The position numbers and the translations under genes were made by a program. Shown piece by piece: positions 37,991-49,916 of a stretch of DNA of 64,000 nt (position 1 is its first letter; each line of letters opens with the position of its first letter). The notes beneath the pieces are model-generated. The model searched no databases. It saw only the letters and a program-made list of their open reading frames with translations, and was not told the origin of the DNA. Location: the NCBI GenBank assembly GCA_019775845.1, contig JADQAV010000002.1:1302001-1366000 (forward strand), written 5' to 3'. Origin of the DNA: Myrmaecium sp. VS I D KN 1 (lineage: Eukaryota > Ascomycota > Dothideomycetes > Valsariales > Valsariaceae).

Positions 37991-40029
37991 ATGGAGAAGT
38001 ACGATGTCGTGGTTGTAGGGGCCGGTCCGGCTGGTCTCACGTTTTCTACTTGCCTTGCACGGTGGGGCTATAGGATAAAGCACATTGACGACAGGCCAGA
38101 ACCTACGCCGACAGGTCGCGCAGACGGCATCCAACCAAGGTCCCTAGATCTGCTCCGTAACATGGGTTTGAAGCGCAAGATCATGGCCCATGACCCGGCA
38201 AGAGTGTACGAAGTGGCCTTCTGGGATCCTTCACGGAAAGGAATCGTCCGTACCGGGACGTGGGCCAGTTGCCCGAAGTTCATAGATGCCCGGTATCCGT
38301 TCACCACGCTGCTGCATCAAGGGTTGATCGAGAGGGTTTTCATTGAAGATATCGACAGGCATGGCGTACAGATACAACGGCCATGGACGATTACGGATTT
38401 CAGGAACGACGGGAAGGATGCCGATTATCCCATCGAAGTCAGTCTGGCGCATGTTGACGGGACGGAGAAAGAGACGGTACGGTCCAAGTATTTATACAGC
38501 GGCGAGGGTGCAAGGAGCTCTGTACGGGGACGGCTCGGAATCAAGATACATTACAAAGATCCGATTTCCCACGTTTGGGGAGTCATGGACGGGGTAGTGA
38601 GGACTGATTTTCCTGATATCAAGGTATGCAGTCGTGGGACGGGATGGATTCTTCAGTCATTTTCAGCGAAGAGCTTACTATATCTAGATGAAATGTACGA
38701 TTCACTCGGATGCGGGCTCGATCATGGTGATTCCCAGAGAGAACAATATGGTTCGATTGTACATTCAGATTGCCTCTTCGACAGATGAAGACTGGGATCC
38801 TAGGAAGTCAGCCACTGCAGAAGAGGTACAGGGGAAAGCCAAGGCTATCCTTAAGCCGTATCATGTCGAGTGGGACCGTGTAGAGTGGTACTCTGTGTAT
38901 CCGATCGGCCAGGGGATCGCCGAACGCTATACTCTCGATCAGCGTATCTTCATGGGCGGAGACGCTTGCCATACCCACAGCGTAAGTGATCATTCAGTAG
39001 GCCGATCGAGGTAGCCTGACAGCGATGTAGCCCAAAGCCGGTCAAGGTATGAACACAGCTTTCCTTGACTCGGTCAACCTTGCTTGGAAGATCCACCATG
39101 TCGAAGCGGGCTTTGCTTCCCGCTCAATCCTGTCGACCTACGAATCCGAGCGAAAGCACGTCGCGGAAGATCTTCTGAACTTTGACGCCAAATACGCCAA
39201 ACTATTCTCCACTCGCCTCCCATCACACGGCGAAATCTCCGGTGCTTCCAAGAGCGACAAAGTCTCCGATAATGAGTTCGTACGGACCTTCAAAGAGTCT
39301 TGCGAGTTCACTTCCGGATATGGCGTCGCATATGGCCCCAACATCTATAATTGGTCTCCCGACCACCCGGCAGCATCTCCAGCCTTTCTCTCACCTGAGA
39401 AAGGCACCACCTCCCTTCGGCCCGGTCGTGTCTTCCATCCCGCCACGGTAACCCGCGTGGTCGACGCCAACGTTGTCCATCTGGAGCAGCAGATTCCCCT
39501 CAACGGTGCCTTTCGCATCTACATCTTCGCTGGGGACCCGCTGCAGGCTCGGCAAAAACGAGCTCTTGCGGACTTGGCCCGAAACCTGGAGCGGAAGGAA
39601 TCCTTCCTCTCACTCTACGCTCGAATTAATGCCCCCGGTCTCAGTCTCGGGGACGCAGTCGCCGCTGCAGCTGGCTTCCACGAGCGATACACTCCCCACT
39701 CGCCTTTCTTCAGTTTAGCAATGGTCCTCTCCGCGCCTCGATACCAGATCGAAATCGACGAGTTCCTTCCACCGGTGCTGGGACGCTACCGCGAGCTCGT
39801 CTTCGCAGACGACGTGTGGGACCAGCGCGTCCCGAAGGCAAAGGCAGCGGCCCATGCGAAGATGGGCTTGGACGAGTCGAGAGGAGGTATAGTGGTGGTC
39901 AGGCCGGATGGGTATGTTGGTTGCGTGGTGAATCTAGAAGAAGGGAACGCTACGATGGACGCGCTGAACGCCTATTTTGGGGAACTCGCAAATAAGAAGG
40001 TTGGGTATGAGGGGGCAGCTAGGTTATAG
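37991..40029 (+). CDS. FAD-dependent aromatic monooxygenase (phenol 2-monooxygenase-like)
   Basis: Exons 37991-38623, 38688-38981 and 39031-40029 give 641 residues. The N-terminal Rossmann motif is [11 protein letters not shown] (residues ~6-16). The ribityl-binding GD motif is [17 protein letters not shown], starting near residue 301, split by the second intron. At the position of the DG motif the sequence is GEGARSS (residues 171-177), so the usual Asp is Glu172. The C-terminal ~200 residues have the thioredoxin-like fold region of phenol hydroxylases ([14 protein letters not shown], then [17 protein letters not shown]). The family hydroxylates phenolic rings using FAD and NADPH in the cytosol. 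Substrate is unknown and no biosynthetic cluster surrounds it. Confidence 0.9.
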
Positions 40030-40359
40030 ACAGAGGGAATGCTACTGGTGTTGTTTACCGTGTTAGCCCGAAAAAGGCCTCAATACAATTTTTTTTCAAA
40101 TTTCAAATTCTCCATAGGGGTCGTCCTCCAAGGAGCCACTGACGCCGCTAGAGCATCAACATCTCCGCTGTTCCCGGGTTACTAACTTGAAGTACGCCTG
40201 AAATGCTCCATGAGACCGACCTCGATGAACGGGTGCCCAAACGCCAAACCTGCTCAGGTATGCAAGCCGAAGAATTAAACCTTTGTCGAAGAAAGCTGCG
40301 ATATCCGTTCCGCTTCAAACGGGAGTCATGCTCGCCAATCCCATCGTCCTCGGCCTCCA
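40030..40359. other. Gene-free 330 bases between convergent genes
   Basis: 3' flanks of the monooxygenase gene and PRP31. Nothing else seen. Confidence 0.5.
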
Positions 40360-42108
40360 TCATTGTTTCGGTGCGCCTGTATCAACCTTCTTTTTTGGAG
40401 GTAACTGTGGCACCTTGAAGCCTGCCGAATCTACTGTGGTCTTTGCTGCAGTTTGCACACCGCCGCCCACCTGAGTGAAGGTACCCCCTTTGAACCATCT
40501 GTCTTCTTCTGCCTTGCGCTTGCGCGCCATCTCATCTCTGACCTTGGGATCAACAAGCTCGAGCCCTTGGACGGGCGTGAAAGCAATCGATGTAGTGCCG
40601 GCCCCGCTGCCAAGAGAAGTGCCGACGCCGCTGGTGCGCAGACCATGACCGCGCAAAACGGAGGCAGTCCCGGCTCCCTGGCCAAAACCACGGAGTGAAG
40701 ACGCCATGCCGCTAGCCGCAGGCGTAATGGCCCCCCAGCCGGGATTCTTCTTACTGAGTTTGGCCTTCGTCCGCTGATCGATCTGCGTTGCACGAATGCG
40801 GCCTGTGTCGGTCTGCCCGATCATACCTAGACCCTTCGTGCTATCGCCTGTGCCATAGCCAACTTCGGCCTCCTCCTTACCGAACGCCATCCGGTTCTGT
40901 GCCTTACGAAGGTCAGTCATTGCAATGGCCTCCTTGGCTTTACGGGCTCTTCGACCACCGCGCTTTCGGGATGGCTTATCGTCCGGAACTGGAAGAGCCC
41001 TAACTCCCTGGTTTGGTGGTGGTTCCATCAGCTTATCAAGCCGACGAAGACATTCTTCACGGAGCTGCTCGCCAGTAGAGCCGTCAGGTGTCCCATGGAC
41101 ACAGTCAACGCGGGCGGCGAGAATGACTTTGGCAGCCACGATACGCATGGCTTGCTTCCTGAGGTCGGTACGAATGTTCTGAATGATGGGAGAATGGTAA
41201 AGGAAGCCCTGATGGCGAATCCCAATGTTGGTCGCAAATCCAGTACCAGAGGCGCGATTCGAGCCCAACGGGGCAATATTACAAGCTGGTGTCTTAGCTA
41301 ATCCAGTCAGCCCGCCAGCGTAGTTGAGCAGCTGGGCGGCGGTCAAGGAGCCGATGAGCATTGTGAGGTTAGGAGCGAATATGTTCATGCGCGATTGCAC
41401 GTAGTCTGTCATGATCTTCTTCGCTTTGTCAAGCTCGAGCATCATTTCGCAGGCTCTCAACACTAACCTAAGTTTCGGTTCAGAGAGAAGCTGGCCTTGA
41501 GAACGTGTAGCCTCAACACTCACAACCATCAAGGATGGCCCGTCCAAGACAGACTTTAGGGACTGTCCGACGATGTTATCGGTCGAGTCCTGAATCCTCT
41601 TGATATCCTCTAAGGAGTTGTTTCCGAGGATTGCGACGGTCTTGGCATAGCTGAGTGGGTTCTTTACAAGGTCTTCAAGGTACGGGAAGCGCTCTGAGTA
41701 GTGGTCACGGATGAACTTGTGCAACCCTACTGTCTCGTTGTCGATGGTCGTAGAAAGTGTGTTTGCTTCAGTGAGGAGCTTGTACTCGGGATTATCTTCG
41801 ATGGATCCGATATGTTTGGCCGGCTCTCTTTGAAATCTTGCTATCTCCTCCATCACAGGCTTCAGCTTCTGCAGGAGCGCCTCAGCGCTGTCAAGTTCTG
41901 ACGTTGCTCCGGATTTTCTTGCAGCCGCTCGTTGCGCCTGCTGATCCGCATACTGCTGCTCCTCGTCCACCTCCATATCCTCATCCTCTTCAGCGCCATT
42001 ACCATGGGCACCTTCATCACCAGAGCCGTCATGGAGTCCGAGCCCCTCTTCCTCTTCAAAATCTCCGTCTTCGAAGTCGTTCAGAAGCTCGTCCGCGAGG
42101 GTCGCCAT
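40360..42108 (-). CDS. prp31: U4/U6 snRNP factor PRP31
   Basis: A single exon of 582 residues. The start ATG at 42108 gives MATLADELLNDFED, the usual Prp31 start; upstream frame uses no ATG. An acidic N-terminus is followed by a helical coil and the Nop domain, including IFAPNLTMLIGSLTAAQLLN, LTGLAKTPACNIAPLGS and TGFATNIGIRHQGFLYHSP. A basic segment KRGGRRARKAKEA and the conserved RMAFGKEEAEVGYGTGDSTK, GLGMIG and KAKLSKKNPGW follow. PRP31 binds the U4 5' stem-loop with the 15.5K protein and holds U4/U6 to U5 in the tri-snRNP. It is divergent from CLF1. Confidence 0.96.
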   Translation of the reverse strand: MATLADELLNDFEDGDFEEEEGLGLHDGSGDEGAHGNGAEEDEDMEVDEEQQYADQQAQRAAARKSGATSELDSAEALLQKLKPVMEEIARFQREPAKHIGSIEDNPEYKLLTEANTLSTTIDNETVGLHKFIRDHYSERFPYLEDLVKNPLSYAKTVAILGNNSLEDIKRIQDSTDNIVGQSLKSVLDGPSLMVVSVEATRSQGQLLSEPKLRLVLRACEMMLELDKAKKIMTDYVQSRMNIFAPNLTMLIGSLTAAQLLNYAGGLTGLAKTPACNIAPLGSNRASGTGFATNIGIRHQGFLYHSPIIQNIRTDLRKQAMRIVAAKVILAARVDCVHGTPDGSTGEQLREECLRRLDKLMEPPPNQGVRALPVPDDKPSRKRGGRRARKAKEAIAMTDLRKAQNRMAFGKEEAEVGYGTGDSTKGLGMIGQTDTGRIRATQIDQRTKAKLSKKNPGWGAITPAASGMASSLRGFGQGAGTASVLRGHGLRTSGVGTSLGSGAGTTSIAFTPVQGLELVDPKVRDEMARKRKAEEDRWFKGGTFTQVGGGVQTAAKTTVDSAGFKVPQLPPKKKVDTGAPKQ

Positions 42109-42516
42109 CGTAAGGGTCCGCTGTGAAGCCTCTATAACCAATCGACTGGAGGATATCTCGCTGGGCGCGCGAAATATGTCAGTTGTCGCCTATTCTGGGC
42201 GATATTGTGGCGATCGTGGCGAAAGATGCGCTTCGACCGGAGCTTGAACTGGCGTTGTGCCAGCGAAGACGAACGTGCTCCTAAGCTCTGCCGGACATGA
42301 CTTAATTCTGCCGGGCGGTGAGGCTTGGCCGCCGCAACTACACGAAAGTCCTCCCATCAACTCTCGAACAGGCGTAGCAACGACGCAGCCAGCTCGGCGC
42401 TGCCTTGGAACCTCTTTCTCCCGTTAACGTGAACTAAAACGCGATCACTTCCTTCCCGACCGTTCTCTACGCCGACGCGATCCCACCCTCAGCCATACTT
42501 GAATCAAACGTACATC
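42109..42516. promoter_or_regulatory. Divergent promoter between PRP31 and CLF1
   Basis: 408 bases between start codons of two spliceosome genes transcribed away from each other. Both promoters must lie within it. No TATA box or recognised site; co-regulation is inferred from layout only. Confidence 0.5.
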
Positions 42517-44623
42517 ATGGACAGCTCACGCGGCCCCCCGAGGGTCAAGAACAAGGCCTTCGCGCCTCAACAGATATCCGCAGAGCAGCTTCTTCGTGAA
42601 GCTGTGGATCGGCAGGAACCAGGCTTGCAGGCGCCGACGCAAAGGTTCGCCGACTTGGAGGAGCTCCATGAGTTCCAGGGCAGGAAGCGCAGAGAGTTCG
42701 AGGACTATGTCCGGCGCAACCGGATTAATATGAACAACTGGATGCGCTACGCGCAGTGGGAGCTGGAACAAAAAGAATACCGTCGCGCGCGCAGCATCTT
42801 TGAACGGGCTCTGGATGTGGACTCCACCTCGGTAACACTCTGGGTGCGGTACATCGAGGCGGAACTGAAGACCAGGAACATCAACCATGCGCGAAATCTC
42901 CTGGATCGTGCGGTTACTATCCTGCCGCGAGTGGACAAGCTTTGGTATAAGTATGTTTACGTCGAGGAGACTCTGGGCAACATTCCGGGTGTACGACAGG
43001 TGTTCGAGCGCTGGATGAGCTGGGAGCCGGACGAGGCTGCTTGGAGCGCTTACATCAAGTTGGAGAAGAGATACGGCGAGTTTGACCGCGCCAGGGCGAT
43101 CTTCGAACGTTTCGTGATTGTTCACCCGGAACCGAAGAACTGGATCAAGTGGGCAAGATTCGAGGAAGAGAATGGAACAAGCGACTTGGTCCGCGAAGTA
43201 TACGGGATGGCGGTGGAGACTCTCGGTGATGAGTTCATGGACGAGAAGCTCTTCATGGCGTATGCGAAGTTTGAGGCGAGGCTGAAGGAGTACGAACGGG
43301 CGCGCGCTATCTACAAATTCGCTCTGGACAGACTGCCCAGGTCCAAGTCCGCAAACCTTCACAAGGCCTACACGACATTTGAGAAGCAGTTTGGTGACCA
43401 GGAAGGTGTAGAAGATGTAATCTTGTCGAAGAGAAGGGTGCAATATGAAGAGCAGGTCAAAGAGAACCCCAAGAATTATGACGCCTGGATAGATTTCGCT
43501 AGGCTCGAAGAGACCGCAGGCAATCCCGAAAGGGTTCGAGACATATACGAGCGAGCAATCGCGCAAATACCACCGTCACAAGAGAAAAGACATTGGAGAC
43601 GATATATCTATCTCTGGATATTCTACGCCTTATGGGAAGAAGCCAACGACATTGAGCGGACTCGACAGATCTACAATGAGTGCATTAAGCTCATACCACA
43701 CAAGAAATTCACCTTCGCGAAGATTTGGTTGCTCAAGGCCAACTTCGAAATCCGGCAGATGCAACTCCAGGCTGCACGAAAGACGTTGGGAACCGCAATT
43801 GGGATGTGCCCTAAAAGCAAGCTTTTCAAGAGCTACATCGAACTCGAGCTCAAGCTGTTCGAATTTGTCCGATGTCGGACGCTCTACGAGAAGTACATCG
43901 AATGGGACCCCACCAACAGCGAGGCTTGGATCAAGTTCGCTGAACTCGAGCGCGGGCTGGACGACACCGACCGGACGCGGGCCATCTTCGAGCTGGCTGT
44001 GCAGCAGCCGCAGCTTGACATGCCCGAACTCGTGTGGAAATCATACATCGAGTTCGAGGAGGAGGAAGGCGAGTATGACCGTACCAGACAGCTGTACGAG
44101 CGACTGCTGGAGAAGACGGACCACGTCAAGGTCTGGACCAGCTATGCGCACTTTGAGATCAATATCCCGGAGTATGGCGAAGAGGAAGGGGAGGAGGAAG
44201 AGGAAGAGGAGAAGCCGGTCAGCGAGGAAGCGAAGGCAAGGGCGAGGAAGATCTTCGAGCGGGCGTACAAGAGCATGCAGGAGAAGAATCTCACGGAACC
44301 GGTAAGTCCATCCCGGCCCACGGCGGCCTCCCTTCCTTTAGAATGTTCCAGCGCTAATATACTTCGCGCAGAGAGTGCAACTCCTCACCGCGTGGCGGTC
44401 CTTCGAGCAGACGCACGGGTCGGCGGAGGATGTGGCGAAGGTGGAGAAGATGATGCCGCGCAAGGTGAAGAAGCGTCGGCGGTTGGGCGAGGACTCGTTC
44501 GAGGAGTATGTCGACTACGTCTTCCCGGCCGACGACGAGCACGCGGCCAAGATGTCGAAGCTGCTCCAGATGGCCCACCAGTGGAAGCAGGAGCAGAAGC
44601 AGAGCAACGGCGAGCAGCAGTAG
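42517..44623 (+). CDS. clf1: Pre-mRNA-splicing factor CLF1 (SYF3, crooked neck)
   Basis: Exons 42517-44301 and 44372-44623 give 678 residues. The start [20 protein letters not shown] is typical of CLF1; the TTG codon upstream in frame is not a likely start. About fifteen HAT (half-TPR) repeats cover most of the protein, for example [21 protein letters not shown] and [12 protein letters not shown]. An acidic Glu run precedes [19 protein letters not shown], and the end has [11 protein letters not shown] and [14 protein letters not shown]1 is a scaffold of the Prp19/NTC complex needed for spliceosome activation. The length agrees with the family. Confidence 0.96.
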
Positions 44624-45725
44624 TCGTATTCGTCGTTGTCGTCGTCGTCGTCGTCGTCGTCGTCAGGTGGCGTCGTAGGAAGAAGGGAAAGAAGAAGGAA
44701 CCCTCCTTGTTATTGTTGTTGTCGGCGGCGCCGCCATGGGGGAAAAGACAGCTACGGAGAATATGTATCTTTTCAGTTGTCTTCATCAATACCACCTCAC
44801 CTCCCCATTCAGCATTCCAGTCCGTCAGGCTGGCTTCCTTCTTCTTTTCTGCAGGCCCTCCCTCAATGCCATGTCCGTTTCAACCGTCGCACGGTAGTCT
44901 GCGTGTAAGTACGTACAGTACGTATAAAAACGTTGACCGGTGGCCCCCAATGCAAAAGAGGGGGTCGGAAAGTATGGCAAGACTCGGAAAGAGGGGCAAC
45001 TATGCCTTGTTCGGAAACAGTGCGGGCACTGTACTACTAAGTACTAGATTGTTGAGATGTGTAAAGAACGCTGTTGGCGCCTTCCCTTAAGGACTGACTG
45101 TTTAGATTGAAAAAGACAACCACTGGAGTGAAGAAGAATGAGATGATGACGATGATAATTGATAGATAATGATGATGATGTTGATTGTTTATGCTGCGAT
45201 GCACCGTTCTTGCTGCTACTACGCTGTCTCCTTACTATGACTACGACTCCATCTCGTCCCCATAAATCCTGGAAATATACACTCTCTCTCTACACTCTGC
45301 ACACATCATTCTACACACGCGCGGCGCGCGAAGAAAACCAGGACCAAGTGTGGAAGAGGGAGTATTCAGACAAGACGACAGTTGAAACAACAACAACAAA
45401 AACACCCCCCAAGCCGTCACTCCTTCTCTTTCTCCTTGACCATTCTCCCACATGCCCAAAGACTGGGGAAAGCGGAAATGCGCACCACCACTCTCCGTCC
45501 CACGACAGTAGTAAAGAGCAACAAGAGAAAAAAAATGTGGGTTCCAAGTAGGATGGAAAGGAGGAAGGAAAACGCCAGCGAAGCAGAGGACCTACATGAT
45601 CTGGACGGGTGGGGTAAGTCCTTTTCGTGAAATGGTGAACGAGAAAGGAAAGAACGAAAAGAGCTCATGCGAAGCCAGTGGAGCAAACAATAATCCCTGT
45701 CTTTTTTCCCTTCGATGTCCATCTA
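44624..45725. other. Gene-free 1.1 kb between convergent genes
   Basis: 3' flanks of CLF1 and of the Zn2Cys6 gene. It contains the GTC repeat, two GTAC-type motifs (44905-44931, 45029-45048) and ATGATG-rich sequence near 45130-45190. No gene seen. Confidence 0.45.
44638..44664 (+). repeat. GTC microsatellite just after the CLF1 stop
   Basis: Nine perfect GTC units, preceded by imperfect ones from 44624, in the CLF1 3' UTR. Confidence 0.9.
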
Positions 45726-47529
45726 TCACGTCCGATGCGCGATCCACGAGCGGATCGCCATCCCCGCGACACGAGAGATGACCTGCGACGTGCCGGCCTG
45801 CGCCTCGTCCTCGATGAACTTTTTGGCCACGAACACCTTCGTCCGCGGGTCGCTGTCGTCGTTGGAGTACGTCTGCACGAGGCCCTCAGGGAAATCCGGC
45901 ATGCGGAAACCGTAGTACTTGGCGATGGCGATGGAGTAGATGACATCGCGATTCTCGAGCTGGCTGAGGATGCTACGCATATGACCCAGCGCGATCTCGA
46001 TGTCCCGCGCCTGGTTGGGATCATCTTCGCGAAGGGAGACGAAATTGCCCAGGTGCCTCCAAAACTCGGTCTCGTAGTACTTCGCCGTATTCGACAAGTC
46101 GTTCGCAGCATACGCGAGCTGCATGACGGGGTTTGTGGGCAAGATACGTCCTGTCAAGAGACCTTCGAGGATTTCAAGACGAGCGTTAACCTCTTTAACA
46201 CTGAAATCCTCCGGTTCAGCGTCTTCGGTCTTGATCGCCACGCCGTTGGTGCCGTTGGACGCAGCACTAGCCAGCTTCCGTGGAAGACAGAACATTTGCC
46301 AGATAATACTGGCCTCTGTGCTTGGAAGTCTTCGGCTTTCTTCGAACTGATCGTGTCTAAGCGTTCGGAATTGTTCCAAGAGGTGCGCAAACTGCTGAGC
46401 CAACAGCGTGTCTGCTTCGAGATGCGCGATGCCCCGGGTGGTGTACCAATTGGTCTCCAGCACCCTGTCCAGCCCCGGCGCGTAATCGCTGGCGAATATG
46501 TTGCGAACCTCTTCCAGCGCAGACGGCGAGAGCGCATTGACTTGTGCGGGGGGCGGAGGGGGATGGACACCTTGGAGCACGAACAGCTCCTCGATCTTGA
46601 GTTCTCGCCTTGCTGCAGGGGTGCGTTAGCCGAACGTTCGCGGACAGATCTGAAGTGGTGAAGGCGACACCTACCATTGCTGTGCGTAGGGTACGGGGCA
46701 TGACCGTGGCGCAACGCATCGTACGGAGCTGGAGGCATGGCCATGGCGGGATCAGCAGCAGCTAATGCCGGGTCTATGGCCGCGTTAAATTCGTATGATG
46801 GTTCAACAGGTGGGCCTGACGGGGGGATGCTGCTACCTAGTGGAGGAGCGTATGGCGCGCTGGAGGCCGGCACATAGCCTTGAGGAATATGGGAGTAAGC
46901 AGTCGGGGGAGGCGGGACGGCCGCCGCGGACGGAGGGATGATTGGAGCGGCGCTGGGGGCGGGCTGGATCTGAGGAGGGCCGGGTTGCTGCTTGAAGATC
47001 GGATCGTAACCCAAGCATTCGCGCTTGCTCTTCGCGCAGTTGCGGCACGTTGGATGGCCCTCGTCACACTGCGAAAGAGATGGACGCGTCAGTTATCGGA
47101 GCTGCACTGGAGGTTGACAAGCCCTCGGTCGCTTGATGGTGGCCCGTTTGCAAGCGAGGTCGCTTGCGGGAGCTTCTCCAGACGTCTGACCTCGCGTCCC
47201 AACCCGCACGGCACCACAACGCAACATCAACTCCTCAACACGCCCGGGGAACAGAAAAACCATTGTGCTCACCTTGATTCTACGCTTCCGACACGTCAGG
47301 CACCCGGTCTTGGTGCGCCGCTTGATCTCCTTCTTGTGCCTGCCGCCCGACATTATCCGCGCATCCTGCCCTTGCGGAGGGAGCTGATAGCGCATGGTCA
47401 TATTGTGTGGGGACGACGTGATATTCATCGGCTGGCCGGGCGGTGGAAGCGATTGCTGCGGGTGCGGATAGTACGCGCTCATGGGCGCGACGGGAGGAGG
47501 GAGCGGCGAACCCATCTGCGGTGCAGGTG

Positions 47530-47563
<34 letters not shown>

Positions 47564-47800
47564 GGGCGGCGGCGGTGGTGCCATTTGCGCCTGTCCATCG
47601 ATGGACCGTATCGGAGGGAGGTTTAGTGACGGTAACGACATGTTCTGAGCGGTCGGTGACGCGCGATACGGTTCGGCATTCGGCTGGCCTTGAGGCGGGG
47701 GATAGGTGTATGTGGGTTGCAGCGAAGGAGAAGGGTACGAGTGAGGCGACGGGTATGAGCCGTTCTGTTGCCTCCCTTGAGGAGGGTTCTGTTCCGCCAT
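45726..47800 (-). CDS. Zn(II)2Cys6 transcription factor
   Basis: Exons in transcript order: 47273-47800, 46675-47068 and 45726-46612, giving 602 residues. The first ~155 residues are Pro/Gln/Ser-rich and include 11 consecutive Gln. The binuclear cluster GCLTCRKRRIKCDEGHPTC, then RNCAKSKRECLGY, spans the first intron (residues ~166-200). A Pro/Ala-rich linker follows. The C-terminal ~300 residues (from ARRELKIEELFVLQGVHPPP) are helical and resemble the middle/activation region of fungal C6 regulators. The cysteine spacing CxxC-x6-C-x6-CxxC-x6-C is canonical. Target genes are unknown; I do not assign an orthologue. Confidence 0.9.
47531..47563 (+). repeat. Polyglutamine-coding CTG/TTG repeat
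   Basis: Eleven codons (CAG with one CAA on the coding minus strand) encode 11 Gln in the disordered N-terminus of the Zn2Cys6 protein. Confidence 0.95.
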
Positions 47801-48580
47801 ACCAGCCTACGGAGCCTACACTTTCTTGAACCTGCAAATACAATGATCCGTCGCGAGTGCGCCTATTTTCCCGTGTTTTTCACTCCGCGCAACCGTGTAA
47901 GTGATGCTGCAAGTGAACGTCTAATTAGAAGTCCGGGTTTTCCGCCTGGGCGCGAGCAAACGAAAGGAAAGAGCGTTGAGGCCGCGGAACAGAAGACGGT
48001 TTTGCGGAAGGATCGCAGATGCGTTCGATGCGACGTGAAGGGCAGGTAGCGAGCAGCAGGTTAGAGGATTAGCGTTGGCTGGATGTAGTAGTTCGATTGT
48101 CGAGCGAGATGGCGGAGGTGCCAACGAGCCAGGGGGGAAAAATGGCGGAGCCGCTAGCGGAGCCCTCGGTTCGAGCCTGGGTGGAGGCGGTTGCGAGAAG
48201 ATCCCTTTTGTGAACAAGGTAGGTTAGCAGGCGCCGTTCAGACTGCGTATTTTTTTCCGCGTTCTTGAAGCGATCAGCCGGACTCTCTGAAGAAGCTTCA
48301 ACTGGATGGCCAGTTGTCAGCAATGGTCTCGCGAGCTGAGCAGGGTCAAGGGCAGGGGCAGCGATCGCCAGCGAGCTCGGCAGCGACAGGGCCGGCAGGA
48401 ACTTGAGGTTGGGTATCGGTCGGCGGGTTAACATGCATCCAAGGAATGCGTGAAATAAAATGCGCGAGACGGTAGGGGTGGCCGGAGCGCGCCTTCATTG
48501 GCCGACAGCGTCGACCTAACATGAAGATGGAAGGTCAGTGCAGCTGCGTATCGAAACCGCTGCGCTGTGGCTGAAGGGAG

Positions 48581-48690
48581 GCATGGCAGGGCAGGGCAGG
48601 GGAAGGCAAGGCAAGGCAAGGCAAGGCATGGGATGGCATGGCATGGCATGGCATGGCATGGCGACGCGATGCGATGCGATGCGATGCGAT
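48581..48690 (+). repeat. Successive pentanucleotide arrays
   Basis: Blocks of related five-base units follow each other: GGCAG, then GGCAA, then GGCAT, then GCGAT. Each block has several tandem copies. Confidence 0.9.
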
Positions 48691-49320
48691 GACCGGCCAT
48701 TGGGGCTCTCCGCCGCAGCGACACTTGGCCTCCCTGCTCGTCCCCTTTGCGACCAGGCCGCGGCAGCGCATGGAGGGAGTGGGCTCAGCCAGTGAGTGGG
48801 TGGTGGAGGGCTCGCGGCAATGGCTCGCGGCGATGGCGCCCCGTTCCAGCAGGTCCGAGGTAGGCAGCTGAAAGAGGGCTGGTCCGTCGCAGCGAGGAGC
48901 AGATGAGGTGAGACGCCTCCACAGGTCGCGGCAGCATACAGCGTAGGCCGACGAGCAGCGGGAGCAGCGGGAGCAGCGGGGACAAGGACCACGGACGGCG
49001 GGTCTTGGTGTTTGCGTGTGTATGTGCGTATGTGCGGAGAGATCAGGCAGGGAGAAGGAGGAGTGGAAGCAGGTGAAGAAGGCGAGGCGTGCTGGATGTA
49101 CTGGATGTACGGTAGGTACTTACTCTGCAGGCAGTCTTCTTGAGACGACGGCTGTGACGACGACAACGACGACGACTCGGTTACTCTCGCTTGTCGGTTG
49201 TTCAAGGCCAAAGACAGGCCGGCAGGCCTTGGACGGGACTCGGGAGGTTTCGACGCGACAACCGAACGGCCTGAACCGTCCGTTCCTGAGGCTGGCTGGC
49301 GCTGCGAGAAGCGAGGGCGT

Positions 49321-49362
49321 GAAGCGAAGTGGAAGCGAAGTGGAAGCGAAGAAGAAGCGAAG
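49321..49362 (+). repeat. 11-base tandem repeat GAAGCGAAGTG
   Basis: Nearly four copies of GAAGCGAAGTG with small changes in the last copies. Gene-free context. Confidence 0.85.
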
Positions 49363-49896
49363 AAAACCTGGCGGAGGAGCAGCGAGTTCTGTTGGCCGAG
49401 CGAGGCTGCGAGGAACGAGGAAAACCAGTGCACGCCAAGTTGCGAGTGATGTGATGGAGGGTGGAATGAGATCTTTCGCCTCCGTCGATTTTTTCCCTCA
49501 GGAAGAGGAAAAAGAGTGAGAGGGAGTGAGTGTGTGAGAGAAAACCTAAGGAGCATTGGGGGGGGGCGAGCTAGGGTGTCAGGTAGACTGCCATTTTTGC
49601 CTGAGGCATGAGAGAGCCGTACCGGCACCGGATCGGACGGGTTGGTTGGGATGGGTTACCGAGTGTGCCTCGTTGCCTTGCTGCCTGCCCAAGGTGTAAT
49701 CATCATAGCGTCCAGCCTTGCACACGTCCGTCCAACATAGATACCACCACTGTATGCACCGTTTAATGGCGCCAGCCCTGGTGCTCGGGAAGGAAGAATC
49801 TCTCTCCTTTGGCTTTCCTATCTCATTCATAGTGGGAGGAGAGAGGCAAAGTACTTCTCGACACGTTTAGACCAAAACAATAGAAGTAAAATCATA

Positions 49897-49916
49897 TTTT
49901 TTTTTTTAAAAAAAAA
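49897..49916. repeat. T11/A9 palindrome
   Basis: Eleven T directly followed by nine A; a potential hairpin or polyadenylation-region element for the reductase gene. Function not shown. Confidence 0.7.

Noticed and set aside
37991-40029. Possible secondary-metabolite cluster around the monooxygenase
   Set aside because: Neighbours are TMA46, PRP31 and CLF1, all housekeeping; no synthase, transporter or pathway regulator adjoins it.
48160-48180. GGTTCGAGCC, resembling a tRNA B box
   Set aside because: No A box at the right distance and no cloverleaf or acceptor stem can be formed.
48516-49628. 370-codon minus ORF
   Set aside because: Its sequence is set by pentamer and 11-base repeats; composition is low-complexity and no homologous segment is recognisable.
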